This document shows positions 40,957 to 53,700 of a DNA stretch of 64,000 bases, piece after piece. Under the pieces are notes generated by a model. The model was not told where the DNA came from. It did no database searches and saw nothing but the letters and a program-made list of their open reading frames with translations. Source of the DNA: an uncultured Pelagibacteraceae bacterium (GTDB lineage: Bacteria; Pseudomonadota; Alphaproteobacteria; Pelagibacterales; Pelagibacteraceae); contig CACGEW010000002.1 of NCBI GenBank assembly GCA_902572345.1, forward strand, positions 62,001-126,000. The letters are read 5' to 3'. How positions within the stretch are numbered: the stretch's first letter is position 1; the number at the start of each line of letters is the position of its first letter. Both the position numbers and the translations under genes were made by a program.

Positions 40957-41215
40957 AGGGGCGTTCTGTTGCCAGGTGCCCCGGACCCCGTTACCTAATT
41001 AACAAAGTTAATTAAGCTGCAAGTGCGTAACTTTCGTTAGCATTTGTAAATTGGCCCGTTACGTCGGAACCATCTCGTACGAAAGAATAGCCTTTAGACA
41101 TCCGTCGATCCTAATTCACCCCCATAAGTTGTAAATGGTGGAGGTGGTGGGTACTGCCCCCACGTCCGTAATGTTTATTACGAAATTCGTTTATCGTCAT
41201 AGTTGGAAAACCAAC
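40957..41215 (-). ncRNA. ssrA: Two-piece (permuted) tmRNA, tag peptide ANESYALAA
   Basis: tmRNA rescues stalled ribosomes and tags the nascent chain. Reading the minus strand, the acceptor piece comes first and ends CCACCTCCACCA (CCA at 41138-41136). A 12-base internal spacer follows (41135-41124), then the coding piece starts GGGGGTGAATTAGGATCGACGG at 41123, the usual tmRNA 5' half. GGGGGTG pairs with CACCTCC to give a 7-bp acceptor stem with a G3-U70 wobble, the alanine identity element. The tag frame GCT AAC GAA AGT TAC GCA CTT GCA GCT TAA (41041-41012) encodes ANESYALAA, ending in the LAA degron. A GTTGG/CCAAC hairpin marks the precursor's 5' end, and a GGGGC..GCCCC pairing marks its 3' end. 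Exact mature ends are estimated. Confidence 0.93.
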
Positions 41216-41221
41216 ACTATT

Positions 41222-41249
41222 AATATAAAACTCTTAAGCAGAGATTCAA
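41222..41249 (-). promoter_or_regulatory. Promoter of ssrA
   Basis: On the minus strand TTGAAT (41244-41249) and TATATT (41222-41227) are 16 bases apart. The predicted start near 41215 coincides with the first base of the tmRNA precursor hairpin. It overlaps the upstream region of thyX on the other strand. Confidence 0.55.
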
Positions 41250-41262
41250 TAAATTTATTCAA

Positions 41263-42210
41263 ATGAAACTTACACCAGAACAAAAGCAAGAAATTGCAGA
41301 CCAACAAGCACAAAAAAACTCAACTAAAAGAGTTACCTCTCCTGAATTGGAAAAAATTTTGTACGAGGCCCTACCTGTTTTAGACCATGGCTTTGTAAGA
41401 GTAATTGATTATATGGGAGATGATAGCTCTATCGTTCAGTCTGCGAGGGTATCTTATGGAAAAGGAACAAAGAAAGTTTCAACAGATGAGGGTTTAATTA
41501 AATATTTAATGAGACATTGGCACTCTACTCCTTTCGAAATGTGTGAAATAAAATACCATGTAAAGCTTCCAATATTTATTGCACGACAGTGGATTAGACA
41601 TAGAACAGCAAATGTAAACGAGTATTCAGCTAGATATTCTATTTTAGATAAAGAGTTTTACATTCCAGCTAAGGATCAGCTTTCAGCTCAATCAACTTCG
41701 AATAGACAAGGAAGAGGAGATTTAATTACAGGTGAGCAAGCTGATGAAGTTTTAAAAATTTTAAAAGATGACGCTACAAGAACCTATGATAATTACGAAA
41801 AAATGCTAAATGAAAGATTTGATGGAACTACTATAGACGAAAACAAAGCTGGTCTAGCAAGAGAACTTGCCAGGATGAATCTTACTTTAAACTCTTATAC
41901 GCAATGGTATTGGAAAACAGATTTATTAAACTTACTTAATTTTTTATTTTTAAGAGCTGATAGTCACGCTCAATATGAAATAAGAGTATATGCCGAAGCA
42001 ATGCTTGATACTGTTAAAAAATGGGTGCCGATTACTCATGCTGCATTTTTAGATTATAGAGTTGGAGCGGTTCATGTTTCAGCTAAAGGTAAAAAGGTAA
42101 TTCAACAAATGGTAAAAGGTGAGAAGGTAAGTCATGAAAGTTCCGGTCTTTCAAAAAGAGAATGGAACGAATTAATGACCTCTTTTGATTTTAAAGAAAA
42201 GATTGTTTAA
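41263..42210 (+). CDS. thyX: Flavin-dependent thymidylate synthase
   Basis: ThyX makes dTMP from dUMP using FAD, NADPH and methylene-tetrahydrofolate. The 315-residue product carries the ThyX signature as [13 protein letters not shown] (RHR-x7-type motif, about residues 116-128), preceded by [20 protein letters not shown]. The C-terminal substrate region [22 protein letters not shown] is also present. It is longer than many ThyX proteins (about 230-260), with an N-terminal extension and a tail after residue 270. The 3' end overlaps the convergent mrp gene by 20 bases. No ThyA is seen in the window. Confidence 0.96.
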   Translation: MKLTPEQKQEIADQQAQKNSTKRVTSPELEKILYEALPVLDHGFVRVIDYMGDDSSIVQSARVSYGKGTKKVSTDEGLIKYLMRHWHSTPFEMCEIKYHVKLPIFIARQWIRHRTANVNEYSARYSILDKEFYIPAKDQLSAQSTSNRQGRGDLITGEQADEVLKILKDDATRTYDNYEKMLNERFDGTTIDENKAGLARELARMNLTLNSYTQWYWKTDLLNLLNFLFLRADSHAQYEIRVYAEAMLDTVKKWVPITHAAFLDYRVGAVHVSAKGKKVIQQMVKGEKVSHESSGLSKREWNELMTSFDFKEKIV

Positions 42211-43018
42211 TTTTTTCAGCTATATTTTTAAATAATTTTGAAATCTCATGATTAGGATCAGAATGTGTTAACGGATCGCCCTTATCAGCTGAACTTCTTA
42301 AATCCTGATGAATAGGAAGGCGACCTAAAAATTCCTTATTAAATTCTTTAGCGGTTTTTTCTACACCACTTTCTCCAAAAATTTTATACTCTTTTCCGTC
42401 ATCGCCCTTAAAATAACTCATGTTATCAATTAATCCTAAAATTTTAACACCTGTTTTATCAAACATTTGAATTCCTCTTTTTACATCAAGTAAAGCAAGA
42501 TCTTGCGGTGTAGAAATAATTATAGCTCCATCAACTTTTACTTCTTGTGCAAATGTTAATTGGGTATCCCCAGTTCCAGGAGGCATATCAATTATAATTA
42601 CATCACGATCTTTCCATAAAACTTTTTGTGTCATTGTTTTAATTGCACTAATTACCATTGGACCTCTCCAAATCATTGGAGTTTGTTCATCAACCAAAAA
42701 TCCCATGGACATAAATTGAGCATCATATTTTTCTAAAGGGGACATTGCTTTCCCATCTTCACTTTTTGGTTTTTCATTTAAGTTTATTAATTTTGGAAGA
42801 GAAGGGCCATAGACATCAGCGTCTAAAATACCAATTTTTAATCCTAAATTTTGTAAAGCGAAAGCAAGGTTAATTGCGACGGTAGATTTACCAACGCCGC
42901 CTTTAGCACTTGAAACTAATATTGTATTTTTAGTCCCATTTATTGGAGTTTTGGTAAATTGCTTAGGAGCAAGATTTTCTCTCATTGTTTTGCTCATTTC
43001 TACTTTTTTTTCAGACAT
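42191..43018 (-). CDS. mrp: Mrp/ApbC-family iron-sulfur carrier P-loop ATPase
   Basis: Mrp proteins (ApbC/NBP35) bind and deliver iron-sulfur clusters in an ATP-dependent way. From the ATG at 43018 the product is 275 residues; a longer frame runs into the divergent hflK region and is unlikely. Deviant Walker A ([17 protein letters not shown]), [30 protein letters not shown] and [14 protein letters not shown] are typical. Two departures stand out: the N-terminal DUF59/MIP18 domain is absent, and the usual CxxC cluster-binding motif after NMSYF is replaced by KGDDG. Loss of these cysteines is something I recall from other alphaproteobacterial Mrp proteins. Confidence 0.9.
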   Translation of the reverse strand: MSEKKVEMSKTMRENLAPKQFTKTPINGTKNTILVSSAKGGVGKSTVAINLAFALQNLGLKIGILDADVYGPSLPKLINLNEKPKSEDGKAMSPLEKYDAQFMSMGFLVDEQTPMIWRGPMVISAIKTMTQKVLWKDRDVIIIDMPPGTGDTQLTFAQEVKVDGAIIISTPQDLALLDVKRGIQMFDKTGVKILGLIDNMSYFKGDDGKEYKIFGESGVEKTAKEFNKEFLGRLPIHQDLRSSADKGDPLTHSDPNHEISKLFKNIAEKIKQSFL

Positions 43019-43037
43019 AATATCGCTCTTACATAAC

Positions 43038-43065
43038 TTGTTTTTGGAGTAAAAGTCACTATATA
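43038..43065 (+). promoter_or_regulatory. Candidate promoter of hflK, close to the start codon
   Basis: TTGTTT (43038-43043) and TATATA (43060-43065) are 16 bases apart. Only 7 bases separate the -10 box from the hflK ATG at 43073, so transcription would begin at or next to the start codon and give a leaderless message. Confidence 0.45.
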
Positions 43066-43072
43066 AAGTGTC

Positions 43073-44188
43073 ATGAGCTTCAAAGATAAGATTTTCAAAA
43101 ACCAATCCCCTTGGGGATCGCCCCCTCCTGGTGGCGGAGGACGTATGCCAGGTGGAAACGGATCAGGTTCAAGACAAGATCCTCCAAACCTAGATGATAT
43201 AATTAAAAATTTTCAAAAAACAATTAATAAGTTTTCTGGAGGTAAATCTGGCGGTTCGCGTCCTATTATAATTGGTTTGCTAATTTTAGCGTTATTGTAT
43301 GTTGCAAGTGGACTTTATAGAGTCTTGCCGGATGAACAAGGTGTTGTTCTAAGATTTGGAAAATATGTGAATACTACTCAACCAGGATTACATTATCACT
43401 TTCCAACACCATTCGAGAGAGTACTAACTCCTAAAGTTACTAAGGTTAACAGAGTTGATGTTGGTTTTAGACCTGCAAGTGACACTGGAAGATCTTCTGG
43501 AGTTGGAAATGTTCCTGAAGAAAGTTTAATGTTAACAGGTGATGAAAATATTGTAGACATAAACTATTCTGTATTCTGGGTAATAAAGGATGCTCAGAAA
43601 TTTTTATTTAATATTCAAAGTCCAATCGAAACTGTTAAAGCAGCTTCAGAAACAGCTATGAGAGAAGTAATAGCAAAAAATAGAATTCAAAATATTCTAA
43701 CAGAAGGTAGATCAAAAATCGAAGTAGAAGTTCAGGAAATTACACAGATAATTTTAGATGAATATGGTTCAGGAATACAAGTCACACAAGTTCAAACCCA
43801 ACAAGCCGATCCACCTGAGCAAGTTATCGATGCATTCCGTGATGTGCAGGCTGCAAGAGCTGATAGAGAAAGATCAAAGAATGAAGCAGAAGCTTATGCT
43901 AATGATGTGATACCAAGAGCACGAGGTGAAGCAGAACAAGTTTTACAACAAGCTGAAGCCTATAAAAAAGAAGTTGTTGCAAAGGCAGAAGGTGAAGCAA
44001 GCAGGTTTTTAGCAATATATAATGAGTATAAAAATGCAAAACAAGTAACCCAAGAGAGAATGTACTTAGAAACTATGGAAAAAGTTTTAGCTGATATAGA
44101 TAAAGTGATCATAGATAAAGAGTCAGGCTCAGGCGTAGTTCCTTATTTACCATTACCAGAACTAAAAAAATCAGGGAGTAATAATTAA
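43073..44188 (+). CDS. hflK: FtsH-protease modulator HflK
   Basis: HflK is an SPFH/band-7 protein that with HflC forms a large periplasmic cage around the FtsH membrane protease. The 371-residue product has a glycine- and proline-rich cytoplasmic N-terminus (about 1-60), one membrane segment (GLLILALLYVASGLYRVLP, about 65-84), the band-7 domain (QGVVLRFGKYVNTTQPGLHYHFP), and a long helical region with QADPPEQVIDAFRDVQAARADRE. Its stop overlaps the hflC ATG by one base. No Shine-Dalgarno is visible, in line with a leaderless transcript. Confidence 0.95.
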   Translation: MSFKDKIFKNQSPWGSPPPGGGGRMPGGNGSGSRQDPPNLDDIIKNFQKTINKFSGGKSGGSRPIIIGLLILALLYVASGLYRVLPDEQGVVLRFGKYVNTTQPGLHYHFPTPFERVLTPKVTKVNRVDVGFRPASDTGRSSGVGNVPEESLMLTGDENIVDINYSVFWVIKDAQKFLFNIQSPIETVKAASETAMREVIAKNRIQNILTEGRSKIEVEVQEITQIILDEYGSGIQVTQVQTQQADPPEQVIDAFRDVQAARADRERSKNEAEAYANDVIPRARGEAEQVLQQAEAYKKEVVAKAEGEASRFLAIYNEYKNAKQVTQERMYLETMEKVLADIDKVIIDKESGSGVVPYLPLPELKKSGSNN

Positions 44189-45063
44189 TGAGAGGCGTTA
44201 AACTTATTATTCCTGCAATAGTTTTAATAGCGGTAGTAGTATTTCAATCTTTGTTTATAGTTCAAGAGATTAGCCAAGCAATAGTTCTTCAATTTGGTGA
44301 CCCTAAAAAAATTATAACTAAAGCAGGATTAAACTTTAAATTACCATTTATTCAAAACGTAGTTTATCTAGATAAAAGAATTTTGAACTTAGATAACGAT
44401 CCAGAAGAAGTAATTGCTGCAGACCAAAAGAGATTAATCGTTGATGCTTTTGCAAGATTTAAAATTGTTGATCCATTAAAATTCTATATTTCGGTTGGCA
44501 ATGAAAGAGTTGCTAGATCAAGACTTTCTACAATTATAAACTCTAGAATAAGAGGTGTATTGGGCACACAAGAATTAGCGACTTTATTATCAACTGATAG
44601 AGCAAGACAAATGCAAGACATTCAATCTCAAGTTAATCAGGAGGCACAGAATTTTGGAATTCAAATTGTAGATGTTAGAATTAAAAGAGCTGATTTACCC
44701 CCAGCAAACAGTGAAGCTATTTACAAAAGAATGCAAACTGAAAGGGAGAGAGAAGCTAAAGAGTTTAGAGCACAAGGAGCTGAGATAGCACAAAAAATTA
44801 GATCAACAGCAGATAAAGATGTAACAGTAATTTTAGCAGAAGCTAATAAGAAGTCAGAAATCATGAAAGGAGAAGGCGATGGTGAAAGAAATAAAATTTT
44901 TGCTAATGCCTTCGGAAGAGATCCGCAGTTTTTTGCTTTCTATCGAGCAATGCAGGCTTATGAAAAAGCGCTAATCGGTGGAGAAACTTCACTTGTATTA
45001 TCTCCTGACAGCGAATTCTTTAAATTTTTTGGTAAATCTATAAAGCCAAATATTAAAAGATAA
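44188..45063 (+). CDS. hflC: FtsH-protease modulator HflC
   Basis: Partner of HflK in the FtsH-regulating complex. The 291-residue product has one N-terminal membrane segment (about 4-26), the band-7 domain (IVLQFGDPKKIITKAGLNFKLPF), DKRILNLDNDPEEV, VDAFARFKIVDPLKFY, and the coiled region with VDVRIKRADLPPANSEAIYKRMQTERER typical of HflC. GEGDGERNKIFANAFGRDPQFFAFYRAMQAY near the C-terminus is also diagnostic. It overlaps hflK by one base and is followed by a DUF2065 protein and a DegP protease, the usual quality-control cluster. Confidence 0.96.
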   Translation: MRGVKLIIPAIVLIAVVVFQSLFIVQEISQAIVLQFGDPKKIITKAGLNFKLPFIQNVVYLDKRILNLDNDPEEVIAADQKRLIVDAFARFKIVDPLKFYISVGNERVARSRLSTIINSRIRGVLGTQELATLLSTDRARQMQDIQSQVNQEAQNFGIQIVDVRIKRADLPPANSEAIYKRMQTEREREAKEFRAQGAEIAQKIRSTADKDVTVILAEANKKSEIMKGEGDGERNKIFANAFGRDPQFFAFYRAMQAYEKALIGGETSLVLSPDSEFFKFFGKSIKPNIKR

Positions 45064-45075
45064 ACTAGTCACTTT

Positions 45076-45261
45076 GTGAAAGAGCTTATTACTGCAATCG
45101 GATTGCTTTTCTTTATAGAAGGTCTTTTCCTTGCCATTTTCCCGTCAAGAATAAAAAATATGTTAGAGATGATCAAAAATACACCAGAAAATAAGCTGAG
45201 ATCATTTGGTTTGTTTTTTTTGATTATCGGTTTTTTAATAATTTGGTATATAAAAAATTAA
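45076..45261 (+). CDS. DUF2065 family small membrane protein
   Basis: A 61-residue protein with two hydrophobic helices (about 4-22 and 43-59) joined by a basic loop. The pattern 'GL.f.iEGl...fP.r' near the start and 'R..Gl..li.G..iiw' near the end is that of the DUF2065 (YjeT-like) family, which commonly sits beside hflKC. The role is unknown. It begins with GTG 12 bases behind hflC and is followed by degP after one base, so it belongs to the same operon. Confidence 0.85.
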   Translation: MKELITAIGLLFFIEGLFLAIFPSRIKNMLEMIKNTPENKLRSFGLFFLIIGFLIIWYIKN

Positions 45262-45262
45262 C

Positions 45263-46666
45263 ATGAATATTCTAAAGAAAATATTTTTTGTATTATTATT
45301 TTTAAATTTTTCATCTATTCAAGCCAAAGCAGTTCCAAATTCTTTTGCCGATTTGGCAGAAAAACTAATGCCGTCAGTTGTTAATATTTCAACTACTCAA
45401 ACAGTGAGAACAACGACTAATCAATTTCCTTTTCAATTTCCTCCAGGTTCACCTTTTGGTGAAATGTTTAAAGATTTTGATAGACCAACGGAGAGAAAAG
45501 CCTCATCTTTAGGTTCTGGTTTTATAATTAAAGAGGAAGGTATCGTAATTACGAACAACCATGTCATTGCCAATGCTGAGGATATTTTAATAAGAGTTGG
45601 TGACAAAGAATATAATGCAGAGGTTATAGGTGCAGATCCTTATATGGATCTTGCAGTTTTAAAAATGAAAACGAAAGATAAATTTAAACCTGTAAGTTTT
45701 GGAGACTCAAATAAAGCAAGAGTAGGCGACTGGGTTGTTGCTATTGGTAACCCATTTGGTTTAGGTGGAACAGTAACGTCCGGAATAATCTCGGCAAGAA
45801 ACAGGCAAATTGGTTTAACGCGATATGAAGATTTTATTCAAACTGATGCATCAATCAACCAAGGTAATTCTGGTGGACCGTTATTTAACCTTAAAGGAGA
45901 AGTAATTGGAGTTAACACCGCAATCATCGCCCCAGGTCAGTCTGGATCAATTGGAATCGGTTTTGCAATTCCATCCAACGCAGCATCTAATGTAATAGAT
46001 CAATTAATAAAATTTGGTGAAACAAAAAGAGGATGGTTGGGAGTAAGAATTCAAGAAGTAACAAAAGAAATTGCAGACGTTGAAAAACTAAAAAAACCAG
46101 AGGGAGCTCTAGTAGCAAGTGTTGGACAAGGTAGTCCGGCAGAAAAAGCAGGAATTAAAGCAGGTGATATTATTTTAGAATTTGATGGAAAAAAAATAAA
46201 TACAATGAAAAAACTTCCTAATGTTGTTGCAAGTACAGAAGTAGGAAAAAGTGTTGAACTTAAAATTTGGAGAAATAAAAAATTAATCTCAAAAAGATTA
46301 ACTTTAGGAAGACTTGAAACATCAGAGGAATTTAAAGAAACAAAACCAAAAATTGTTAAAAAAGATGTAGACATTCAAAGTTTAAAAATTGCAGTAAGAG
46401 AATTAAATGATAGAGATATCTCTAATAGAAATTTAAACAAAAAAACTAAAGGAGTTGTAATAACTGAAATTTCTAATCGGAGTCCTCTAGCGAATCTTTT
46501 GAATGTGAACGACATAATCATAGAGGTTCAAAAAACTTCTGTAAAAAATTCTTCAGACTTGAATAAAATTGTAGATAGCATTTTCAAAAAAGGCGAAAAA
46601 ACTTTATTATTGACTATTATAAATAATAACAATCGAAGAAGATACCTTGGTGTAAAGATAAATTAA
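45263..46666 (+). CDS. degP: Periplasmic serine endoprotease, DegP/HtrA (Do) family
   Basis: DegP-type proteases degrade misfolded envelope proteins. The 467-residue product has a signal peptide (about 1-22, ending SIQAKA), a trypsin-like domain with the complete triad (His in ITNNHVIANAED, Asp in YMDLAVLKMK, Ser in QGNSGGPLFNLKG) and two PDZ domains. The first is clear (RGWLGVRIQEVTKEIADV...GSPAEKAGIKAGDIILEFDG). The second is more divergent (VVITEISNRSPLANLLNVNDIIIEVQ). Its place behind hflK-hflC-DUF2065 is a common arrangement in alphaproteobacteria. Confidence 0.96.
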   Translation: MNILKKIFFVLLFLNFSSIQAKAVPNSFADLAEKLMPSVVNISTTQTVRTTTNQFPFQFPPGSPFGEMFKDFDRPTERKASSLGSGFIIKEEGIVITNNHVIANAEDILIRVGDKEYNAEVIGADPYMDLAVLKMKTKDKFKPVSFGDSNKARVGDWVVAIGNPFGLGGTVTSGIISARNRQIGLTRYEDFIQTDASINQGNSGGPLFNLKGEVIGVNTAIIAPGQSGSIGIGFAIPSNAASNVIDQLIKFGETKRGWLGVRIQEVTKEIADVEKLKKPEGALVASVGQGSPAEKAGIKAGDIILEFDGKKINTMKKLPNVVASTEVGKSVELKIWRNKKLISKRLTLGRLETSEEFKETKPKIVKKDVDIQSLKIAVRELNDRDISNRNLNKKTKGVVITEISNRSPLANLLNVNDIIIEVQKTSVKNSSDLNKIVDSIFKKGEKTLLLTIINNNNRRRYLGVKIN

Positions 46667-46667
46667 T

Positions 46668-47585
46668 TTGTCAAAAAAAATAATCCTTTTAGCAGGACCT
46701 ACAGCTTCAGGAAAATCAAAACTAGCTATTTATCTAGCAAAAAAAATAAATGGAGAAATTATAAATGCAGATAGTATGCAAATTTATAAAGAATTCTCTA
46801 TTTTATCCTCTAGACCGAAAAGATCTGAAACAAAAAAAATTAAACATCATTTGTACGGCATAGTGTCAGTTAAAAGATATTTCTCAGCAGGCGACTGGCT
46901 AAAACAAGCGAAAAAAAAAGTAAATTTATGTTTAAAAAATAATAAAGTTCCAATTATTGTTGGGGGTACTGGTTTATATTTTAACATTATTACAAAGGGA
47001 ATTAGTAAAATTCCAGATATTGACATTAAAACAAGAAAAAATGTGAGAGTTTTATTTAAAAAACTCGGCGCTAAAAAATTTTATGAAAAACTTTTAGTGC
47101 TAGATCCTAAAGTTAAAAATAGAATTAATCCAAAAGATTCCCAAAGGATTCAAAGAGCCTATGAAGTAAAACTTAAAACAAAAAAGTCTTTGTTTGACTG
47201 GTTTGCTAAAACGAAATCAGATTTTTTGGATTTCGATTTAAGAAAAGTTTTTATTGATATCCCAAGGATGGATCTACTTCCGAATATTTCAAAAAGAACA
47301 GAACTTATGTTTAAAGAAGATTGCTTAAAAGAGGTTAAAAAATTTAATTCAATGAGGTTAAATAAAAGTCTATCAGCCAATAAATTGATAGGAGTTCAAG
47401 AAATTAATCAATTTATTAAAGACAGTATCTCACTAGACGAATGTAAAGAGCTTATCAATATTAAGACAAGACAGTACGCTAAAAGACAAAATACATGGGC
47501 TCGGGGACATATGAAGAATTGGAACAAGCTATATTCCAAAAATTTCTCTATTCTTTTAAAAAAAACATTAAAAGTCATCAGCTAA
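46668..47585 (+). CDS. miaA: tRNA dimethylallyltransferase
   Basis: MiaA adds an isopentenyl group to A37 of tRNAs that read U-starting codons. The 305-residue product starts with the P-loop ILLAGPTASGKSKLAIYLA, then NADSMQIYKEFSILSSRP, HHLYGIVSVKRYFSAGDW, PIIVGGTGLYFNIITKG and the C-terminal TRQYAKRQNTWARGH motif. The only start that keeps the P-loop is TTG at 46668, one base after the degP stop, so it should rely on coupling. It is the last gene before the ilv promoter. Confidence 0.95.
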   Translation: MSKKIILLAGPTASGKSKLAIYLAKKINGEIINADSMQIYKEFSILSSRPKRSETKKIKHHLYGIVSVKRYFSAGDWLKQAKKKVNLCLKNNKVPIIVGGTGLYFNIITKGISKIPDIDIKTRKNVRVLFKKLGAKKFYEKLLVLDPKVKNRINPKDSQRIQRAYEVKLKTKKSLFDWFAKTKSDFLDFDLRKVFIDIPRMDLLPNISKRTELMFKEDCLKEVKKFNSMRLNKSLSANKLIGVQEINQFIKDSISLDECKELINIKTRQYAKRQNTWARGHMKNWNKLYSKNFSILLKKTLKVIS

Positions 47586-47588
47586 AAC

Positions 47589-47616
47589 TTGACGGTTGGT
47601 ATTTCTAGGCTAGATT
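47589..47616 (+). promoter_or_regulatory. Promoter of ilvBHC, close to the start codon
   Basis: TTGACG (47589-47594) and TAGATT (47611-47616) are 16 bases apart and just behind the miaA stop. Only six bases separate the -10 box from the ilvB ATG at 47623, predicting a leaderless transcript and leaving no room for a classical leader-peptide attenuator. Confidence 0.55.
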
Positions 47617-47622
47617 GTATGA

Positions 47623-49392
47623 ATGCCAAAATTATTCAGTGGAGCGGAAATAGTATTTAAAGCATTGGAAGACCAAAAAGTTGAATATATTTTTGGTTAT
47701 CCAGGAGGAGCTGTGCTCCCAATTTATGATGAATTAAAAAATCATAAATCAATCAAACATATTTTAGCGAGACATGAACAAGGCGCGGGTCATGCCGCAG
47801 AAGGTTATGCAAGATCAAGCGGCAAGCCTGGAGTTTTATTAGTTACATCAGGTCCAGGAGCAACGAATGCAGTTACAGCGTTAACCGATGCTTACATGGA
47901 CTCAATTCCTGTAGTTTGTATTTCTGGACAAGTTCCAACACATTTAATTGGAACAGATGCATTTCAAGAATGTGACACAACGGGAATAACACGACCGTGT
48001 ACAAAGCATAATTGGTTGGTAAAAGATGTAAATGATTTAGCAGACATTATGAATCAAGCTTTTAAAATCGCAACAACAGGTCGACCGGGACCAGTTTTAG
48101 TAGATATTCCAAAAGATATTCAATTTAACAAAGGTGTTTATAAAATAAGTAAAAATAAATTAGAAAAAAAATTGAATGGCGCTCTTTCTAATAAAATTAA
48201 TTTAAAAGACGTAGATAATTTTATTGAGATGATAAAAAAATCATCTAAACCTATTTTTTACACAGGCGGTGGAGTCATTAACTCAGGTCCAAAAGCAAGT
48301 GAACTTTTAAGAGAACTAGTTTCATTAACTGGTTTTCCTATCACTTCTACTCTACAAGGGTTAGGAGCTTTTCCGGGTGACGATCCACAGTTTTTAGGAA
48401 TGCTTGGCATGCATGGTACTTATGAAGCTAATAATGCTATGCATGATTGTGACTTAATGATTAATATTGGAGCAAGATTTGATGACAGAATAACAGGAAA
48501 AATTGACGAATTTTCTCCAAAATCAAAAAAAATTCATATTGATATAGACCCATCTTCAATTGGAAAAAATGTAAAAGTTGATTTAGCCATTACAAGTGAT
48601 GTTACAGAATTATTACAAGCAGTTATAAAAAGATTTAAAGAAAAAAATAAAAATTTTATTGAGTCGAATAAACAAAAAACTGCTAAGTGGTGGAGCCAAA
48701 TTGATAAATGGAGAGAAAAAAAATCTTTAAATTTTATCAATAGCAAGGAGACTATTAAACCACAGCATGCTGTACAAAGATTATATGAATTAACAAAACA
48801 CCAAGACACTTTTATTACAACGGAAGTTGGACAACATCAGATGTGGGCTGCTCAACATTATAAGTTCAATAAGCCTAACAGATGGATGACATCTGGAGGT
48901 CTTGGAACTATGGGGTATGGTTTACCTGCAGCTATCGGTGTTCAAATTGCTCATCCTAAAAAACTAGTTGTAGATATAGCTGGTGAAGCTTCAATATTAA
49001 TGAACATTCAAGAAATGTCGACTGCAATACAATATAGATTACCAGTTAAGATTTTTATTTTAAATAATGAATACATGGGAATGGTTCGACAATGGCAAGA
49101 ATTGTTGCACGATAAAAATTATTCTGAAAGTTACACGGAAGCTTTACCAGATTTTGTGAAATTAGCCGAGGCTTATGGCGCCGTTGGAATCAGAGCTAAA
49201 ACTCCTGATGAATTAGATGAAAAGATAAAAGAAATGATTAATACAGACAAACCCGTAATTTTTGATTGTGTGGTTGATAAAGTAGAAAACTGTTATCCGA
49301 TGATACCATCTGGAAAACCTCATAATCAAATGCTTCTTGGACCAGAGGACGAAAAAGAAGAAGTTTCAGATGAAGGAAAAACTTTAGTCTAA
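47623..49392 (+). CDS. ilvB: Acetolactate synthase large (catalytic) subunit
   Basis: Thiamine-diphosphate enzyme that makes acetolactate or acetohydroxybutyrate, the first common step to valine, leucine and isoleucine. The 589-residue product shows the catalytic glutamate region ARHEQGAGHAAEGYARSSG, the FAD/middle domain (GGGVINSGPKASELL, GMLGMHGTYEANNAMHDCDL), and the ThDP motif AGEASILMNIQEMSTAIQYRLPVKIFILNN. In that motif the usual GD of GDGS is GE. It has no Shine-Dalgarno, which fits its near-leaderless promoter. Its stop overlaps the ilvH ATG by one base. Confidence 0.96.
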   Translation: MPKLFSGAEIVFKALEDQKVEYIFGYPGGAVLPIYDELKNHKSIKHILARHEQGAGHAAEGYARSSGKPGVLLVTSGPGATNAVTALTDAYMDSIPVVCISGQVPTHLIGTDAFQECDTTGITRPCTKHNWLVKDVNDLADIMNQAFKIATTGRPGPVLVDIPKDIQFNKGVYKISKNKLEKKLNGALSNKINLKDVDNFIEMIKKSSKPIFYTGGGVINSGPKASELLRELVSLTGFPITSTLQGLGAFPGDDPQFLGMLGMHGTYEANNAMHDCDLMINIGARFDDRITGKIDEFSPKSKKIHIDIDPSSIGKNVKVDLAITSDVTELLQAVIKRFKEKNKNFIESNKQKTAKWWSQIDKWREKKSLNFINSKETIKPQHAVQRLYELTKHQDTFITTEVGQHQMWAAQHYKFNKPNRWMTSGGLGTMGYGLPAAIGVQIAHPKKLVVDIAGEASILMNIQEMSTAIQYRLPVKIFILNNEYMGMVRQWQELLHDKNYSESYTEALPDFVKLAEAYGAVGIRAKTPDELDEKIKEMINTDKPVIFDCVVDKVENCYPMIPSGKPHNQMLLGPEDEKEEVSDEGKTLV

Positions 49393-49943
49393 TGCCAAAA
49401 CCAAAATCAGCTTATAGCCAACCAACTAAATTTGGAAAAGAGGATCATCATATAATTGTTGTTTGGGTAGATAACGAAGCTGGAGTTTTAGCTAGAGTTA
49501 TCGGACTGTTTTCTGGGAGAGGTTATAATATTGAGTCTCTAGCAGTAGCTGAAATCGATAAGAAAAAACATTTATCAAGAATTACGATCGTTACTAAAGG
49601 AACACCTGAAGTAATTCAGCAAATTAAACTTCAGCTTGGAAAATTAATTCCAGTTCATAAAGTAGCCGATTTTTCTAGAAATGATCCTAAAATTTTATTT
49701 AAGGAACTAGCTTTACTTAAAGTAGTCGGAGCTACAAAAAAACTAGATAAAGCAAAGAAATTATGTAAAAAATACAACGGATTAATTTTGGATAAAACAA
49801 AAAAGTCTTTTGTTATTCAAGTAACTGCTTTAAGAAGAGAAATTGATAAATTAGTTGTAAGCCTAAAGCCTCTGGGACTTATGAGTGTTTCTAGGACCGG
49901 CGCAGTTGCAATGACAAAAGGTGAAGAAATTTTTACACAATAG
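49392..49943 (+). CDS. ilvH: Acetolactate synthase small (regulatory) subunit
   Basis: Regulatory subunit that activates IlvB and confers valine feedback inhibition. The 183-residue product has an N-terminal ACT domain (IVVWVDNEAGVLARVIGLFSGRGYNIESLAVAEID, about 21-95) and the C-terminal ALS_ss domain (RELALLKV-type strand as FKELALLKVVGATKK; LGLMSVSRTGAVAMTKGEE at the end). It overlaps ilvB by one base and ilvC follows after 10 bases. Confidence 0.96.
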   Translation: MPKPKSAYSQPTKFGKEDHHIIVVWVDNEAGVLARVIGLFSGRGYNIESLAVAEIDKKKHLSRITIVTKGTPEVIQQIKLQLGKLIPVHKVADFSRNDPKILFKELALLKVVGATKKLDKAKKLCKKYNGLILDKTKKSFVIQVTALRREIDKLVVSLKPLGLMSVSRTGAVAMTKGEEIFTQ

Positions 49944-49950
49944 GAGTTAA

Positions 49951-50973
<1,023 letters not shown>

Positions 50974-51016
50974 CCCAATCTGACTCTAGAATAGCTCTTA
51001 TTGAATACATAATAAT

Positions 51017-51044
51017 TTGCAAATTCTATCTTTGATTGTATTAT
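51017..51044 (+). promoter_or_regulatory. Candidate promoter of leuA
   Basis: TTGCAA (51017-51022) and TATTAT (51039-51044) are 16 bases apart. Transcription would start near 51051, seven bases before the first ATG at 51058, so the leader is almost absent. A second in-frame ATG at 51076 would leave about 25 bases. Confidence 0.5.
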
Positions 51045-51057
51045 GAGAAACTTTTGA

Positions 51058-53681
<2,624 letters not shown>

Positions 53682-53700
53682 TTTATTTTTGAATAAATAA

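Noticed and set aside
43019-43105. Longer N-terminus of Mrp reaching into hflK
   Set aside because: The extra 29 residues resemble no Mrp sequence and would run across the hflK promoter and start; ATG at 43018 is better.
47586-47622. Leader-peptide attenuator or T-box before ilvB
   Set aside because: The spacer is 37 bases and filled by a promoter; no room for a leader peptide or antiterminator.
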